A stretch of DNA of 42,096 bases, taken from JAKFDK01 sp036676195. Its GTDB lineage: Bacteria; Bacillota; Sulfobacillia; Symbiobacteriales; ZC4RG38. The notes beneath the pieces were generated by a model. It saw only the letters and a list, made by a program, of their open reading frames with translations, made no database searches and was not told the origin of the DNA. Positions 19,701 through 26,948 of the stretch are shown piece after piece; the stretch's first letter is position 1, and every line of letters begins with the position of its first letter. The translations under genes were made by a program, and so were the position numbers. Location: positions 1 through 42,096 of the forward strand of contig JAKFDK010000033.1 of assembly GCA_036676195.1 (NCBI GenBank). Reading direction: 5' to 3'.

Positions 19701-19940
19701 AACTGGTACACCAACAAGAGCGCCGAACCGTATAACTCGCCTGGCCAGCGGGCGCTGCAGGCGGCCGCCACGGTCCAACTGACGGCGGTGACGGGTAAGC
19801 CCCTGGATCTTTCCGCCTACGGCGGGCCGGCGGTGACCTTCACCGCGGCGAGTATCAGCGCCGCCACCGGCACCGCCCGCCTGGCCTGGACCCTGAGTCC
19901 GGAGGACTGGTACCCGTATCCGGGCTGGTATCCCACCTAA
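16719..19940 (+). CDS. Secreted SLH-domain surface protein with a CAP (SCP/PR-1) domain
   Basis: This encodes 1073 residues. AGGAGGAG precedes a GTG at 16719 that is followed directly by ATG, and either may be used. A signal peptide covers about residues 1-25 (LTLVFAATLCFLVSGVALAY). Next comes an Ig-like domain (about 28-120) and a CAP domain (about 125-250) with AYTNALRKAAGLSPL, ASANHARYL, SGHFEEAG and a NVLVTGG end. A second Ig-like unit (about 290-390), a further beta-rich region and a Gly/Pro linker (about 580-610) follow. Three S-layer-homology repeats start near 732, 800 and 856, for example FADIAQFNHTELRAIRYAA with GIVSGYADGTFRPRNPVTR. SLH repeats bind pyruvylated cell-wall polymers, so the protein is probably anchored outside the cell. 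The role of bacterial CAP domains is unclear. The frame continues beyond the TAA (see 19941-20123). Confidence 0.88.
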   Translation: MMRSVLTLVFAATLCFLVSGVALAYESTARGPQGEISFSRPTFSKQVQLGPGETIERTEVRLNGTLIRIAPDATGTLRYTPEQPLAPGDYTLKMGIQVSGSGLDTSTFTFSVRPGAVDSIPAPGPESLRALAYTNALRKAAGLSPLTYSAELGQASANHARYLSANGDSGHFEEAGHPHFSGADLEARTRYYGYSDRAAEVIAYRGHAEEAIDDWMATIYHRIPFMDAAYTELGYGAAGLGSRANVLVTGGRSYTRSEAVAWPYPGQTGVPTQWSGLEHPDPLRLYPGTSGPLGYTISLSFDYTTQSLSLSEASLSDAAGQAVPVMRFAPDNDPELQEMVAIIPYKPLAPNTTYTVRLAGRRNGSPWRKEWSFTTGAAYLTMTRASGNTVEGDGFTPGTQVFLAGLPVRNLQVTATRFSFTPPAGYSGEPTDLLVVTPEGQQLVWPRFSTDAAAGTDFTASTHTLTAGGQAHTVAALAGPDGRKLLPETALAQLGLTAVTIPDIDRIYISGGAVSGDLAIDSAIAYVAGRRYSLPLPAQQLKGVNYLPAAFVESLLAGTATGELTAIAGYTVEDVTYTAPAPTTPAPDDGAQGGGGGGTPAGPTPGAPTDISTVPGYILLNSADGKTFTHTLHGVTLTWQYEKEDYEGNRYLRYYTVTARVGDKLLATFPDVLDVMADYDLTDLGAARAFATRWYQEQYKVDLKTQLFKDIRDFAWRIKAIRSAPGLNPTVAAAFTDIGSFPWAEGPILLAQKLGLLKGRTETTFDPSAQISQPEALALMVRLLGAEAEAKTAAGRAGPLPEGLPAWAAGYYRVAVDRGVLTHEDDFQPTRPADRGTVTTWITRAIGSKHQGGAGDSGFADIAQFNHTELRAIRYAADLGIVSGYADGTFRPRNPVTRAEMSILLVRSLRYVDTVPGSIAGIVHANQDGLVVTKRIPADNEQGVVFRDTPLKVAAGALVHADGKRGTLAQLADGHDIHAVLNAQGEAAIIVASRNWYTNKSAEPYNSPGQRALQAAATVQLTAVTGKPLDLSAYGGPAVTFTAASISAATGTARLAWTLSPEDWYPYPGWYPT

Positions 19941-20123
19941 ATTGATAACAAGAGCGAGTCCTTCCCCATGGACAGCGAACCGGACGGGGTCACCTACACC
20001 GTCCCGGCCTGGACCCACACCGCCGAAGGCTGGGCCGGCCGGCTGCCCCAGTACGTGATCTTTGAGTTCTACACCGAGCAGGACGATCGGGTCATCGTCC
20101 GGGTCAACCTGCAGAAGCAGTGA
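19941..20123 (+). other. In-frame open extension after the stop of the SLH protein gene
   Basis: Directly after the TAA at 19938 the same frame stays open for 60 codons to a TGA at 20121. From an ATG at 19968 it would encode 51 residues with protein-like composition (VTYTVPAWTHTAEGW, QYVIFEFYTEQDDRVIV). No ribosome site stands before that ATG. It may be the lost end of the SLH protein after a nonsense mutation, a readthrough extension, or a remnant of another gene. Confidence 0.45.
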
Positions 20124-20239
20124 GGATATGTTGATAGGAGCGACGGTATAAATCACGACGCCTTCCGTTGGGTCGGCGAGGAGACGTCTGCGGCTTCCCC
20201 CAGTCCCCTTGCACGTGTGGCTGTGAATAGCTCTAGAAG

Positions 20240-20274
20240 GTGGGCCCCGTCTCGAAGACGGGGCCCACTCTTTT
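20240..20274 (+). terminator. Intrinsic terminator of the surface protein gene
   Basis: A 13-bp perfect stem, GTGGGCCCCGTCT with AGACGGGGCCCAC around a CGA loop, is followed by TCTTTT on the plus strand. Confidence 0.88.
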
Positions 20275-20292
20275 GGAGTGGGCACTGCGTAC

Positions 20293-20341
20293 CGTCAGAT
20301 TTTCCCTGGGTATTCGTGAGGGGTAATGGAAAAAACTGACG
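20293..20341. repeat. 49-bp inverted-repeat unit, copy 1
   Basis: The unit starts CGTCAGATTTTCC and ends GGAAAAAACTGACG, so its ends are near-complements. A second unit of exactly the same length begins 158 bases further on. The region between 20275 and 20696 has no convincing gene. It also holds the palindrome TACCCCTTGGGGTA at 20369-20382. Confidence 0.6.
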
Positions 20342-20450
20342 TTACTGGCTGGCAGAGGCGCAAAACTATACCCCTTGGGGTAGTCAGGTGCGTCACGGCC
20401 GCCCCAAAACTGCCCCAAACCGGTCCCTGGGAGTCGTGTTGGGGGAGTTC

Positions 20451-20499
20451 CGTCACTTTTTCCACGGTGCGGCGTCGCGCCAGGGTAGAAAAACTGACG
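20451..20499. repeat. 49-bp inverted-repeat unit, copy 2
   Basis: The unit starts CGTCACTTTTTCC and ends AGAAAAACTGACG. Its outer arms match those of copy 1, while the centre differs except for a shared GGGTA before the right arm. Conservation only of the arms suggests a protein-binding or hairpin function. Confidence 0.6.
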
Positions 20500-20696
20500 A
20501 AAGGCCCTCTGGGGCGGGATTTCGAGTCCTACACTCCTCACTGGGCACCGGTGATCGGCCGGCCGATAACTCTACACAAATTCAGCGGAAGCCGCATCGA
20601 CCTGTGCGATCACTTCAGGGGACAGCCGGACCGCACAGGGATTTGACCAGGCCGGACAAGGCTTCCCGGCTGCCGACCAGTGCCAGACGCGAGAAA

Positions 20697-20726
20697 GGAG
20701 CCCGGTGCATCAGCACCGGGCTCCTG
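20697..20726 (-). terminator. Terminator of the RRM protein gene
   Basis: Arms AGGAGCCCGGTGC and GCACCGGGCTCCT form a perfect 13-bp stem with a 4-base loop. On the minus strand it lies about 20 bases after the stop of the RRM gene and is followed by TTCTC. Confidence 0.8.
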
Positions 20727-20746
20727 ACCATCTCGAATTACTCGAA

Positions 20747-21031
20747 TTAGAAACGACGACCGCGGTTGCCGCCCTGGGGGCGATCTTCGCGGGGCTTAGC
20801 TTCGTTAACGGTCAGCGGGCGGCCATCCCAATCAGAGCCGTTCAGGGCGTCGATGATGCCCTGAGCGGAATCGGCGGGGACTTCCACAAAACCGAAACCA
20901 CGGGAACGGCCGGTTTCACGGTCGGTGGCGATCCGGGCCGAAATCACCTCGGCATGCTGGCTGACAGCCCTCTCCAGATCCTGATTCGTAGCAGACCAGG
21001 GGAGATTGCCGAAGTAAAGGGTCTTAGTCAA
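20747..21031 (-). CDS. RNA-binding protein with a single RRM domain
   Basis: This encodes 94 residues with a TTG start; GAAGGAG stands 10 bases before it. The protein is one RNA recognition motif: RNP2 TLYFGNLPW near the start and RNP1 RGFGFVEV near residue 45, followed by a short basic tail rich in Gly and Arg (PQGGNRGRRF). Such small proteins occur in cyanobacteria and in some other bacteria, where they bind single-stranded RNA and are often cold-induced. The gene is monocistronic, with a good promoter at 21132-21160, a leader of roughly 95 bases, and a strong terminator. The leader can fold over the ribosome site, suggesting post-transcriptional control. Confidence 0.93.
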   Translation of the reverse strand: MTKTLYFGNLPWSATNQDLERAVSQHAEVISARIATDRETGRSRGFGFVEVPADSAQGIIDALNGSDWDGRPLTVNEAKPREDRPQGGNRGRRF

Positions 21032-21034
21032 GTT

Positions 21035-21082
21035 CTTCGTGCTCCTTCAATCCAAATGATGTTCGCTTCCACGCGCACGAAG
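21035..21082 (-). promoter_or_regulatory. Leader stem overlapping the RRM ribosome-binding site
   Basis: In the mRNA, CTTCGTGC (21082-21075) can pair with GCACGAAG (21042-21035), which shares its first base with the end of AAGGAGC. The pairing would enclose the Shine-Dalgarno sequence. A temperature-sensitive leader is a possible role; only the complementarity is seen. Confidence 0.4.
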
Positions 21083-21131
21083 TTCTTACTCTGTAACCAG
21101 AGAGACCCGATGCAGGTTTGACGACGACCTT

Positions 21132-21160
21132 AGTATAAGCCCGATCGTGCGCCAATGCAA
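21132..21160 (-). promoter_or_regulatory. Sigma-A-type promoter of the RRM gene
   Basis: On the minus strand TTGCAT (21160-21155) and TATACT (21137-21132) are separated by exactly 17 bases. Transcription would begin near 21125, leaving a leader of about 95 bases. Confidence 0.75.
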
Positions 21161-21652
21161 GGATTTCTTGGTTTGTTCGCCATACATACGGCGTTTTCGA
21201 TGGGATCGCAGCGCCGCGCTCGAACGGGGCCGGCCTGTGCGGCTGTGTCGCCCTGGTCAGCGGCCGGTCGGCCGCGAAGAAAGTCGGCGAGCGGTGGCGT
21301 TGGACCAAAATTTACCGAAGCTTGATCGGCCCATACCGCCGTGCCACAATACTTGCAGAAGCGGGGCGTCCGCAAGGCAAGCGGCGGGGCCAGAACACAG
21401 ACCGGGTGCCGGATGCCGGGAACGGCCTTTGGCACCTTTTCAGCCACCGCTACATATGCCGTAGGTGACCGGTGACCCGGCGCCACCGGCGGACCCCAGC
21501 CGGCGAATGACACCAGGCCCATGGTTGTCGCCCATTCATCGTGAATTTCTATGCCCGTTGTTTGCTGTACCTTCGAACTAATTTGCGTATAAAACGTATT
21601 AGTAGAGGGAAACCCTACACGCTGACATTGCTCTGCGATGGGAGGCGGTGGC
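21161..21652. other. Intergenic region without a convincing gene
   Basis: An open minus-strand frame crosses this stretch and contains one CxxC pair (FCKYCGTAV), but it runs through the RRM promoter and has no ribosome site or second cysteine pair. It may contain the remains of a zinc-ribbon gene. The right end is AT-rich and probably holds the promoter of the next gene. Confidence 0.35.
21577..21603 (+). promoter_or_regulatory. Imperfect palindrome around a TATAAA element
   Basis: Arms ACTAAT (21577-21582) and ATTAGT (21598-21603) enclose TATAAA at 21588-21593, about 60 bases before the next start codon. This would suit an operator covering a -10 box. The -35 is not clear. Confidence 0.35.
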
Positions 21653-22123
21653 ATGACCCTGCAGAATGAGGAGCGCGGGACTGCGGCGGCCAAAGTGGAG
21701 TGGGATCAGCCTCAGAATCCTCGGCCCAGAGAGGCATACATTCGCGATACTACCCTTTATCTTTCCGCCCCGCTGCTGGAATGGATGGAACTGGTCTGGG
21801 GCGGACCGGTGAACTTTGTCAAGTCCCGCACCGATGAGGCGACCGGCGAGGTCTGTCTGGCCCCGGCCCGGCAGGGGGAAGCCGGAGCCACCCCGCTGAG
21901 ATCCACCGGGATCCGGGGCACCGCCGGGATCGCCTTCTGGCGGCCACTGCGGAAACTGAGCATCAAGCTGCCGCCGGACCGGCTGTTCCACCTGGCCCCA
22001 CGGCTGGAGATCCTGGAAGAGAACTTACCGGTGTTTGTACTGAGCATGAACGGCCGGATCAGCGTGCCCGCCGATGTCATTGAAAAGACACTGGCGGGCG
22101 CAACTACCCCGTCGCGGCGTTGA
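21653..22123 (+). CDS. Conserved-looking hypothetical protein
   Basis: This encodes 156 residues. The ATG at 21653 is chosen over 21638 because GGAGGCGG lies about 6 bases before it. The family was not recognised. The sequence is soluble in character, without signal peptide or membrane segment, and has a mixed alpha/beta look: TLYLSAPLLEWMELVWGG in the first third, GIAFWRPLRKLSIKLPPD in the middle and VFVLSMNGRISVPADVIEK at the end. The last segment faintly recalls an AbrB-like strand, not enough for assignment. It has its own hairpin terminator, so it is probably not co-transcribed with the ATPase gene downstream. Confidence 0.7.
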   Translation: MTLQNEERGTAAAKVEWDQPQNPRPREAYIRDTTLYLSAPLLEWMELVWGGPVNFVKSRTDEATGEVCLAPARQGEAGATPLRSTGIRGTAGIAFWRPLRKLSIKLPPDRLFHLAPRLEILEENLPVFVLSMNGRISVPADVIEKTLAGATTPSRR

Positions 22124-22153
22124 GGAGTCCGACTCCGGGCGCGGGTATACTGA

Positions 22154-22185
22154 GGCGGGGGCATTCAGCCCCCGCCGTTTGTTCT
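22154..22185 (+). terminator. Intrinsic terminator between the hypothetical and ATPase genes
   Basis: Arms GGCGGGGGC and GCCCCCGCC with an ATTCA loop are followed by GTTTGTTCT on the plus strand. Confidence 0.75.
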
Positions 22186-22278
22186 GCGCCCACCTGCTTG
22201 AAGCTGACAAGGATGTTCAGGCTAATGGTCGAAGTATGCAGGAAGTCACGAAGCCCGCATCACTGGGGGAGGCTGGGT

Positions 22279-23517
22279 ATGGAAGCTCGTTCGGGCCTGC
22301 TGGAGATTCGGTTGAAAAACTATAAGAGCGCGGCCGGGGCAGTGCTGCCGTTACGGCCGCTCACGATTCTGGTGGGGCCGAATGGGGCAGGCAAGAGCAA
22401 TATCCTCGATGCCCTGCGTCTGCTGTCCGACGCCATGCGCCTGCAACTTCGAGGAGCCTTGGAGGCGCATGGTGGTCTGGAGGCGGTTCGCCGGCGTGTG
22501 CCAGGAGCCCGGCGTCATCCCCGGTTTGGGGTCGCTGTGCAGATCCAGTTGAAGCGGCCCAGTCAGATTGTGCAGTTTGATTATGGATTTGAAGTGAAGG
22601 CGGTAGCAAACCACGGGTATGCGGTGAGTCGCGAACGCCTTGTCAGCCGGAAGCTGCATCCCAATAGCGAATTGTTCTGGTTTGATCGGACGGAGGCAGG
22701 TGTTCGATCGAATTATGTGACGCCAAAGGGAATTTCGTCCTTGCTGGAGCACGTTGACCCGTCCTATTTGGCACTGCCTATTTTTTCGGGCATATTACCA
22801 CTATTACCCATAGCTAGAGATGCACTGACTTCTATGAGGACATATTCCATCTCGCCCCGGGTCATTGGCGATTTGCACGCCCCCGAGCCTGGCCGTGAAC
22901 TGGCCAGCGACGGCCGAAACATTGCCAGCGTGATCCAGGATCTGCAGCGCACACGGCCAGAGGATCATCAGCGGCTCTGTGAGCTGCTCGAAGCCGTGGT
23001 TCCCGGGACCCGCGAGGTCACAGCGGTTCGGTACGGGGCCAAGCTTGGGCTGCATTTCAAGCAGCGGGTGGGGGCAGACGGCAAGACGCTCATCCTGGAT
23101 GCATCCTCCATGTCCGACGGGACCCTGCGGACACTGGGCATACTGGCGGCCGTCTTTCAGACCTCGCGTCCGTTGCTGATCGCCGTTGAAGAGCCGGAAT
23201 CAACCATCCATCCCGGTGCCCTGGGGACACTGATGGACATTCTCCGCGTGGGCGAAAACCGGTCCCAGGTTCTGATCACCACCCATAGCCCAGACGTACT
23301 GGATGCCCCCGATTTGGACCCGGCGGCCATTCAACTGGTACGCTGGCAGGATGGTGTCACCCGCGTGTCGCCCATCGGCCCGGCTTCGGTGGGGGTGCTG
23401 CAAGAGAAACTGGCCACTGTGGGCGAACTGCTTCGCTCCAACTACCTGCGCCCGGCCGATGACAATGAACCGGAGGACGTGGACCTGTTCCCGGCCATAC
23501 CGGGGGTGGCAGAATGA
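22279..23517 (+). CDS. AAA (SMC/OLD-like) ATPase of a two-gene putative defence module
   Basis: This encodes 412 residues from an ATG behind GGGGAGG. Motifs of the AAA_15/AAA_21 group are clear: LKNYKS near residue 12, Walker A GPNGAGKSN (33-41), a signature-like SMSDGTLRTLGILAAVF (about 277-293), Walker B LLIAVEEPESTIHPG (about 300-314) and a switch segment LITTHSPDVLD. ATPases of this group drive OLD, Gabija, PARIS and Septu type systems and RecF-like DNA sensing. The next gene overlaps it by four bases and encodes a TOPRIM-like protein, the usual effector partner. The biological role is inferred from this pairing alone. Confidence 0.88.
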   Translation: MEARSGLLEIRLKNYKSAAGAVLPLRPLTILVGPNGAGKSNILDALRLLSDAMRLQLRGALEAHGGLEAVRRRVPGARRHPRFGVAVQIQLKRPSQIVQFDYGFEVKAVANHGYAVSRERLVSRKLHPNSELFWFDRTEAGVRSNYVTPKGISSLLEHVDPSYLALPIFSGILPLLPIARDALTSMRTYSISPRVIGDLHAPEPGRELASDGRNIASVIQDLQRTRPEDHQRLCELLEAVVPGTREVTAVRYGAKLGLHFKQRVGADGKTLILDASSMSDGTLRTLGILAAVFQTSRPLLIAVEEPESTIHPGALGTLMDILRVGENRSQVLITTHSPDVLDAPDLDPAAIQLVRWQDGVTRVSPIGPASVGVLQEKLATVGELLRSNYLRPADDNEPEDVDLFPAIPGVAE

Positions 23518-24125
23518 GAAAAATCATCCCCATTGTGGAGGGGCATGGCGAGCTACAAGCGGTGCCGGTGCTTCTGCGCAAGCTGCTGTACGAACACCAT
23601 AAACTCTACGAGGTAGAGGTCGACAAGCCGATCCGCCGGCACAGGTACGACCTGGCCACGCCGGAGCAATTGGTCCGCTGGGTCAAGGCGGCCCGCCACA
23701 CTCCCGGCTGCTCGGCCATCGTAGTGATTTTCGACGAGGATGATGACTGCACCAGGGAACTGGCACCACGACTGGTCGAGCATGCCAGGGTAGCCGCTGA
23801 CGGGCTGCCGGTTTATGTGGTGCTCGCCGTGCGCGAGTATGAGAGCTGGCTTCTGGCCAGTCTGGAATCCTTGAAGGGGCAGGCGGGAATCGTGCCCGAT
23901 CCCGCCTGCCCAGAGAACGGGCCGGAGTCCGTCCGCGACGCCAAGGGCTGGGTCAGTCGCAACCTGGCCAGTGGGCGTACTTACGCGCCAACGGTCGACC
24001 AGGCCAGGCTCACCGCCCACCTGGACCCGGTGCTGGCCTATGCCAACTCCCGGTCTTTCCGCAAGTTGTGGCACGACGTGGCCGATCTGGTGAGCCGGCT
24101 GGGTGGTGTACCCGCAGCCATGTGA
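23514..24125 (+). CDS. DUF4276-like TOPRIM-fold protein, partner of the ATPase
   Basis: This encodes 203 residues and starts within the ATPase stop (ATGA overlap), so the two are coupled. IPIVEGHGELQAVPVLLRK at the start resembles the TOPRIM glutamate motif (E9), and AIVVIFDEDDDC carries the acidic DxD (D74, D76). A strand VYVVLAVREYESWLLAS follows. This arrangement fits the DUF4276 family, found next to AAA ATPases in predicted antiphage loci; the activity of the family is not well established. As in OLD nucleases, the TOPRIM centre may cleave nucleic acid with metal ions, but here it is split from the ATPase. It ends 8 bases before the stop of the convergent exporter operon. Confidence 0.8.
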   Translation: MRKIIPIVEGHGELQAVPVLLRKLLYEHHKLYEVEVDKPIRRHRYDLATPEQLVRWVKAARHTPGCSAIVVIFDEDDDCTRELAPRLVEHARVAADGLPVYVVLAVREYESWLLASLESLKGQAGIVPDPACPENGPESVRDAKGWVSRNLASGRTYAPTVDQARLTAHLDPVLAYANSRSFRKLWHDVADLVSRLGGVPAAM

Positions 24126-24133
24126 CCGGCCCC

Positions 24134-24931
24134 CTACGACCCGGCCCCGTGATAGCGCTGCACCCCCCGGCGCCATAGCCACAGCGCCACCGCCGTGCAC
24201 ACTGCCCCGACCATGGGGGTGAGCAGGGCCCACCCCAGCCACTGCGGTTCCCGGCGCAGGAAGTAGGCGGCCGGGTACACCCCGACAAAGGCAAAGGGCA
24301 GTACCCAACTGATCAGGAAGCGAATCGGGCGGTTGTAAAAGTCCACCGGGTAGCGGCCGTAGTGGTAATTAATGTTGAAGATCATGGGCTGCAGTTCCGA
24401 CTTGCTGTCGCTGAAAAAGTTCAGGGTGACAGCACTCATGTACACGCCCAGGTAAACCAGGAAGCTACCGGTCACCCCCAGGAGCAGCAACGGTGCATCC
24501 CACCCCTGCCAGGTGACGCCGGCAGCCTTGCCGCAGATCAGCATCAGGGCGCTGCCGCTGACCAGGCCGATCAGCCCTTCCAGGGTGAGCCCTTCCATTA
24601 ATAACTGAAACATGGAGGGGACCGGCCGGGTCAGGAGTCGGTCCATTTCGCCTTTGACCACATAGAGTTCGCCGAAGTCCCATAGCTTGCCGGAAACCGT
24701 GTCAAACAGCGACCAGGGGATCAGGAAGTACCCGTAAATGAACAGGATCTCCGCCCGCGTCCAGCCTTGCAGGGTCGGCACATGGCGGAAGACTACCAGC
24801 ACCACTGCCAGCAGCACCAGTTGCTCGGCCAGTGTCATCAGCAGCGCGGCCAGCAGGTCGGCCCGGTACTCCAGGCGGCTTTTAGCATACTGGGCGGCAT
24901 AGGCGCCTAGCAGCGACAGATAATAACGCAT
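24134..24931 (-). CDS. ABC-2 type permease (second subunit)
   Basis: This encodes 265 residues from the ATG at 24931, two bases after the stop of the previous permease gene. About six hydrophobic segments are visible, including LLAALLMTLAEQLVLLAVVL near 35 and PLLLLGVTGSFLVYLGVYM near 160. The sequence resembles the ABC-2 family 6 permeases (DUF990), which pair as two unlike subunits with one ATPase. The product would sit in the cytoplasmic membrane and help export an unknown substrate. It is the last gene of the operon. Confidence 0.85.
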   Translation of the reverse strand: MRYYLSLLGAYAAQYAKSRLEYRADLLAALLMTLAEQLVLLAVVLVVFRHVPTLQGWTRAEILFIYGYFLIPWSLFDTVSGKLWDFGELYVVKGEMDRLLTRPVPSMFQLLMEGLTLEGLIGLVSGSALMLICGKAAGVTWQGWDAPLLLLGVTGSFLVYLGVYMSAVTLNFFSDSKSELQPMIFNINYHYGRYPVDFYNRPIRFLISWVLPFAFVGVYPAAYFLRREPQWLGWALLTPMVGAVCTAVALWLWRRGVQRYHGAGS

Positions 24932-24933
24932 GC

Positions 24934-25728
24934 TCAGCCCCCCTGCACTTCCAGTTTGCGCACGGCCCGGTGCCAGACCAGCCGCAGCACCAGGGCCAGC
25001 ACGGCAATCCACCCGGTCTGCACGGCCAGGGTACGCAGCAGTTCAGCACTGCTGACGCCGGCGCTGAGAATCCGGCTGGGCAGGTAGGCGATGCCCTGAA
25101 AGGGCAGCCACGCCAGCACCTTCTGCACCGATTCAGGATAAAACGTGAGCGGCAGGTACACACCTGAAAGCAAGTCCACCGTGAGCCGCCGCACATGGAT
25201 CAACCCATCGGCCTTCTGCAAAAAGAAGGCCGACAACCCCACCAGGGCGTTGATCTGGGTGTTGATCAGAAAAGCCAGGCCCAGTGCCGCCAGCCAGCTC
25301 GCCCAGGTAAGGGGGGCAGTGGGGAGGGCGACGGGAAAGAGCAGCGAGGCGATCAGCACCCCCGGCAACGACAGGAACACGAGCCGGAAGACCCCCTCGC
25401 CGAAGGCCATCGCCACTTTTCCGTTCAGGTACGAATAGGGATGGGTGAAGCGGACCGCCACCGTGCCGTCCTTGACCTCCTGGGCGATTTCCCGGTCGAT
25501 GTTGTTGTAATAAAAGGCACGGGCCATCCAACTCGCCACCAGGTAGGTGACCATCTCCGTTGCCTGCATGCCGCCCAGGCTGGCCTGGCCGCCGTAGGCT
25601 GCTGACCAGAAGAAATAGTAGCCGCTGATATACACCAGGTAGATCAGGATGCCGCTGTAGTAATTCACCCGGTAGGCCAGGCGGGTCAAAAAGCGGATCC
25701 GCATCATGTCAACATAGGCGGGGAGCAT
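24934..25728 (-). CDS. ABC-2 type permease (first subunit)
   Basis: This encodes 264 residues from the ATG at 25728, preceded by AGGGGG; in-frame sequence further upstream overlaps the ATPase gene and is not used. It has around six membrane segments, starting with a cytoplasmic helix MRIRFLTRLAYRVNYYSG, and the short loop YNNIDREIAQEVKDGTVAV typical of DUF990-like permeases. It lies 10 bases after the ATPase gene and 2 bases before the second permease gene, so the three form one operon. Confidence 0.85.
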   Translation of the reverse strand: MLPAYVDMMRIRFLTRLAYRVNYYSGILIYLVYISGYYFFWSAAYGGQASLGGMQATEMVTYLVASWMARAFYYNNIDREIAQEVKDGTVAVRFTHPYSYLNGKVAMAFGEGVFRLVFLSLPGVLIASLLFPVALPTAPLTWASWLAALGLAFLINTQINALVGLSAFFLQKADGLIHVRRLTVDLLSGVYLPLTFYPESVQKVLAWLPFQGIAYLPSRILSAGVSSAELLRTLAVQTGWIAVLALVLRLVWHRAVRKLEVQGG

Positions 25729-25738
25729 GCAAATCCCC

Positions 25739-26743
25739 CTAATCTGTCGCGCCGCTGCCGTACATCGCCCGCACAATCTCCTCGGTGGAGGTTTCCTCCA
25801 CCCCCAGATCCCGCACCTGCCACCGGGCCAGGAGGGGTTCGAGCAGGGCGGACAGCGGCAGGTGCGGGTCCGGTACCGCGGCGTGCCAGGTCAGTTCATT
25901 CTCTGCCCGCAGCCGCAGGGGCAGGTGCCCCAGCGCCGCCTGCAGGTCGGCCCCGGATACCGGGGCGGCAAAGGTCAGGCGCACGTTGCGCTGGCCCGCG
26001 TACTGATCCCGCAGGGCCCGCAGCGCACCGTCGTAAAGGATGCGGCCCTTGTCCAGAATCACTACCCGGGGGCACAGGGCCTCGATATCGGCCAGGTCGT
26101 GGGTGGTGAGCAGAATCGTGGTGCCGTAACGGCGGTTGATTTTCAGCAGGAACTCCCGGATGCGCAGCTTCACCACCACGTCCAGACCGATGGTAGGCTC
26201 GTCCAGGAACAGCAGCTTCGGGTTGTGCAGTAGTGACGCCGCCAGTTCGCAGCGCATACGCTGGCCCAGGCTGAGCTTGCGCACCGGCACGTGCAGCAGG
26301 TCGGCCAGGCCCAGCACCTCCACCAGTTCTTCCAGGTGGGGTTTAAAGTCCCGGTCGGGTACCCGGAAAATCTTTTGCAGCAGGCGGAAGGTCTCACGGA
26401 CGGCAATGTCCCACCAGAGCTGGCTGCGCTGGCCAAATACCACACCGATGGTACGCACAAAGCGCTCCCGCTCGGCATGGGGCACCAGCCCGTTCACCTG
26501 CAACTCCCCCGCCGTGGGTACCAGGATACCGGTGAACATCTTGATGGTGGTGGACTTGCCGGCACCGTTGGCGCCGATGTAGCCCACGATTTCCCCCGGC
26601 TCCACCCGCAGGTCGATGGCGTCCACCGCCCGCAGGGTGGTCGACTGCCGGTCAAACAGGTCGCGCAACGCCCCGCCCAGGCCGGGGCGGCTCTGGTAGC
26701 GGCGAAATTCTTTGGTAAGACCACGGGCATGTATAGCAGCCAC
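25739..26743 (-). CDS. ABC transporter ATP-binding protein of the exporter
   Basis: This encodes 334 residues with a GTG start behind AGAGGTG. It energises export through the two permeases encoded after it. Walker A is GANGAGKST (57-65), the Q-loop is VVFGQRSQLWW, the signature LSLGQRMRCELAASLL is slightly divergent, and Walker B is LLFLDEPTIGLD, followed by the switch LLTTHDLADIEAL. The extra loop RYQSRPGLGGALRDLF before the first strand and a C-terminal domain of about 80 residues match the daunorubicin-resistance-like ATPases that go with DUF990 permeases. Substrate is unknown; drugs, lipids and glycans are all possible. Confidence 0.92.
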   Translation of the reverse strand: MAAIHARGLTKEFRRYQSRPGLGGALRDLFDRQSTTLRAVDAIDLRVEPGEIVGYIGANGAGKSTTIKMFTGILVPTAGELQVNGLVPHAERERFVRTIGVVFGQRSQLWWDIAVRETFRLLQKIFRVPDRDFKPHLEELVEVLGLADLLHVPVRKLSLGQRMRCELAASLLHNPKLLFLDEPTIGLDVVVKLRIREFLLKINRRYGTTILLTTHDLADIEALCPRVVILDKGRILYDGALRALRDQYAGQRNVRLTFAAPVSGADLQAALGHLPLRLRAENELTWHAAVPDPHLPLSALLEPLLARWQVRDLGVEETSTEEIVRAMYGSGATD

Positions 26744-26948
26744 GTTTGGAGTGCACCTCTGATCAAAGAGTGACTGAAGCTGTTCCAGAGTATTATTGTA
26801 ACATAATCCGACGTCGCCTCGCGAAGTCCGGCACGGGAGCCGGCCGAGGCGGAATGAATCTGGCGCCCGGCGGGTAAGATAATGGGTGCAGGGAAGGACG
26901 GGGGCTGGGGAAAGGGATCACGGCCGAAAACGGGTAATCCTGGTCCGA

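Noticed and set aside
21130..21693. Minus-strand frame of 187 codons with a FCKYCG pair
   Set aside because: It covers the RRM promoter, has no ribosome site, and has only one of the two cysteine pairs of a zinc ribbon.
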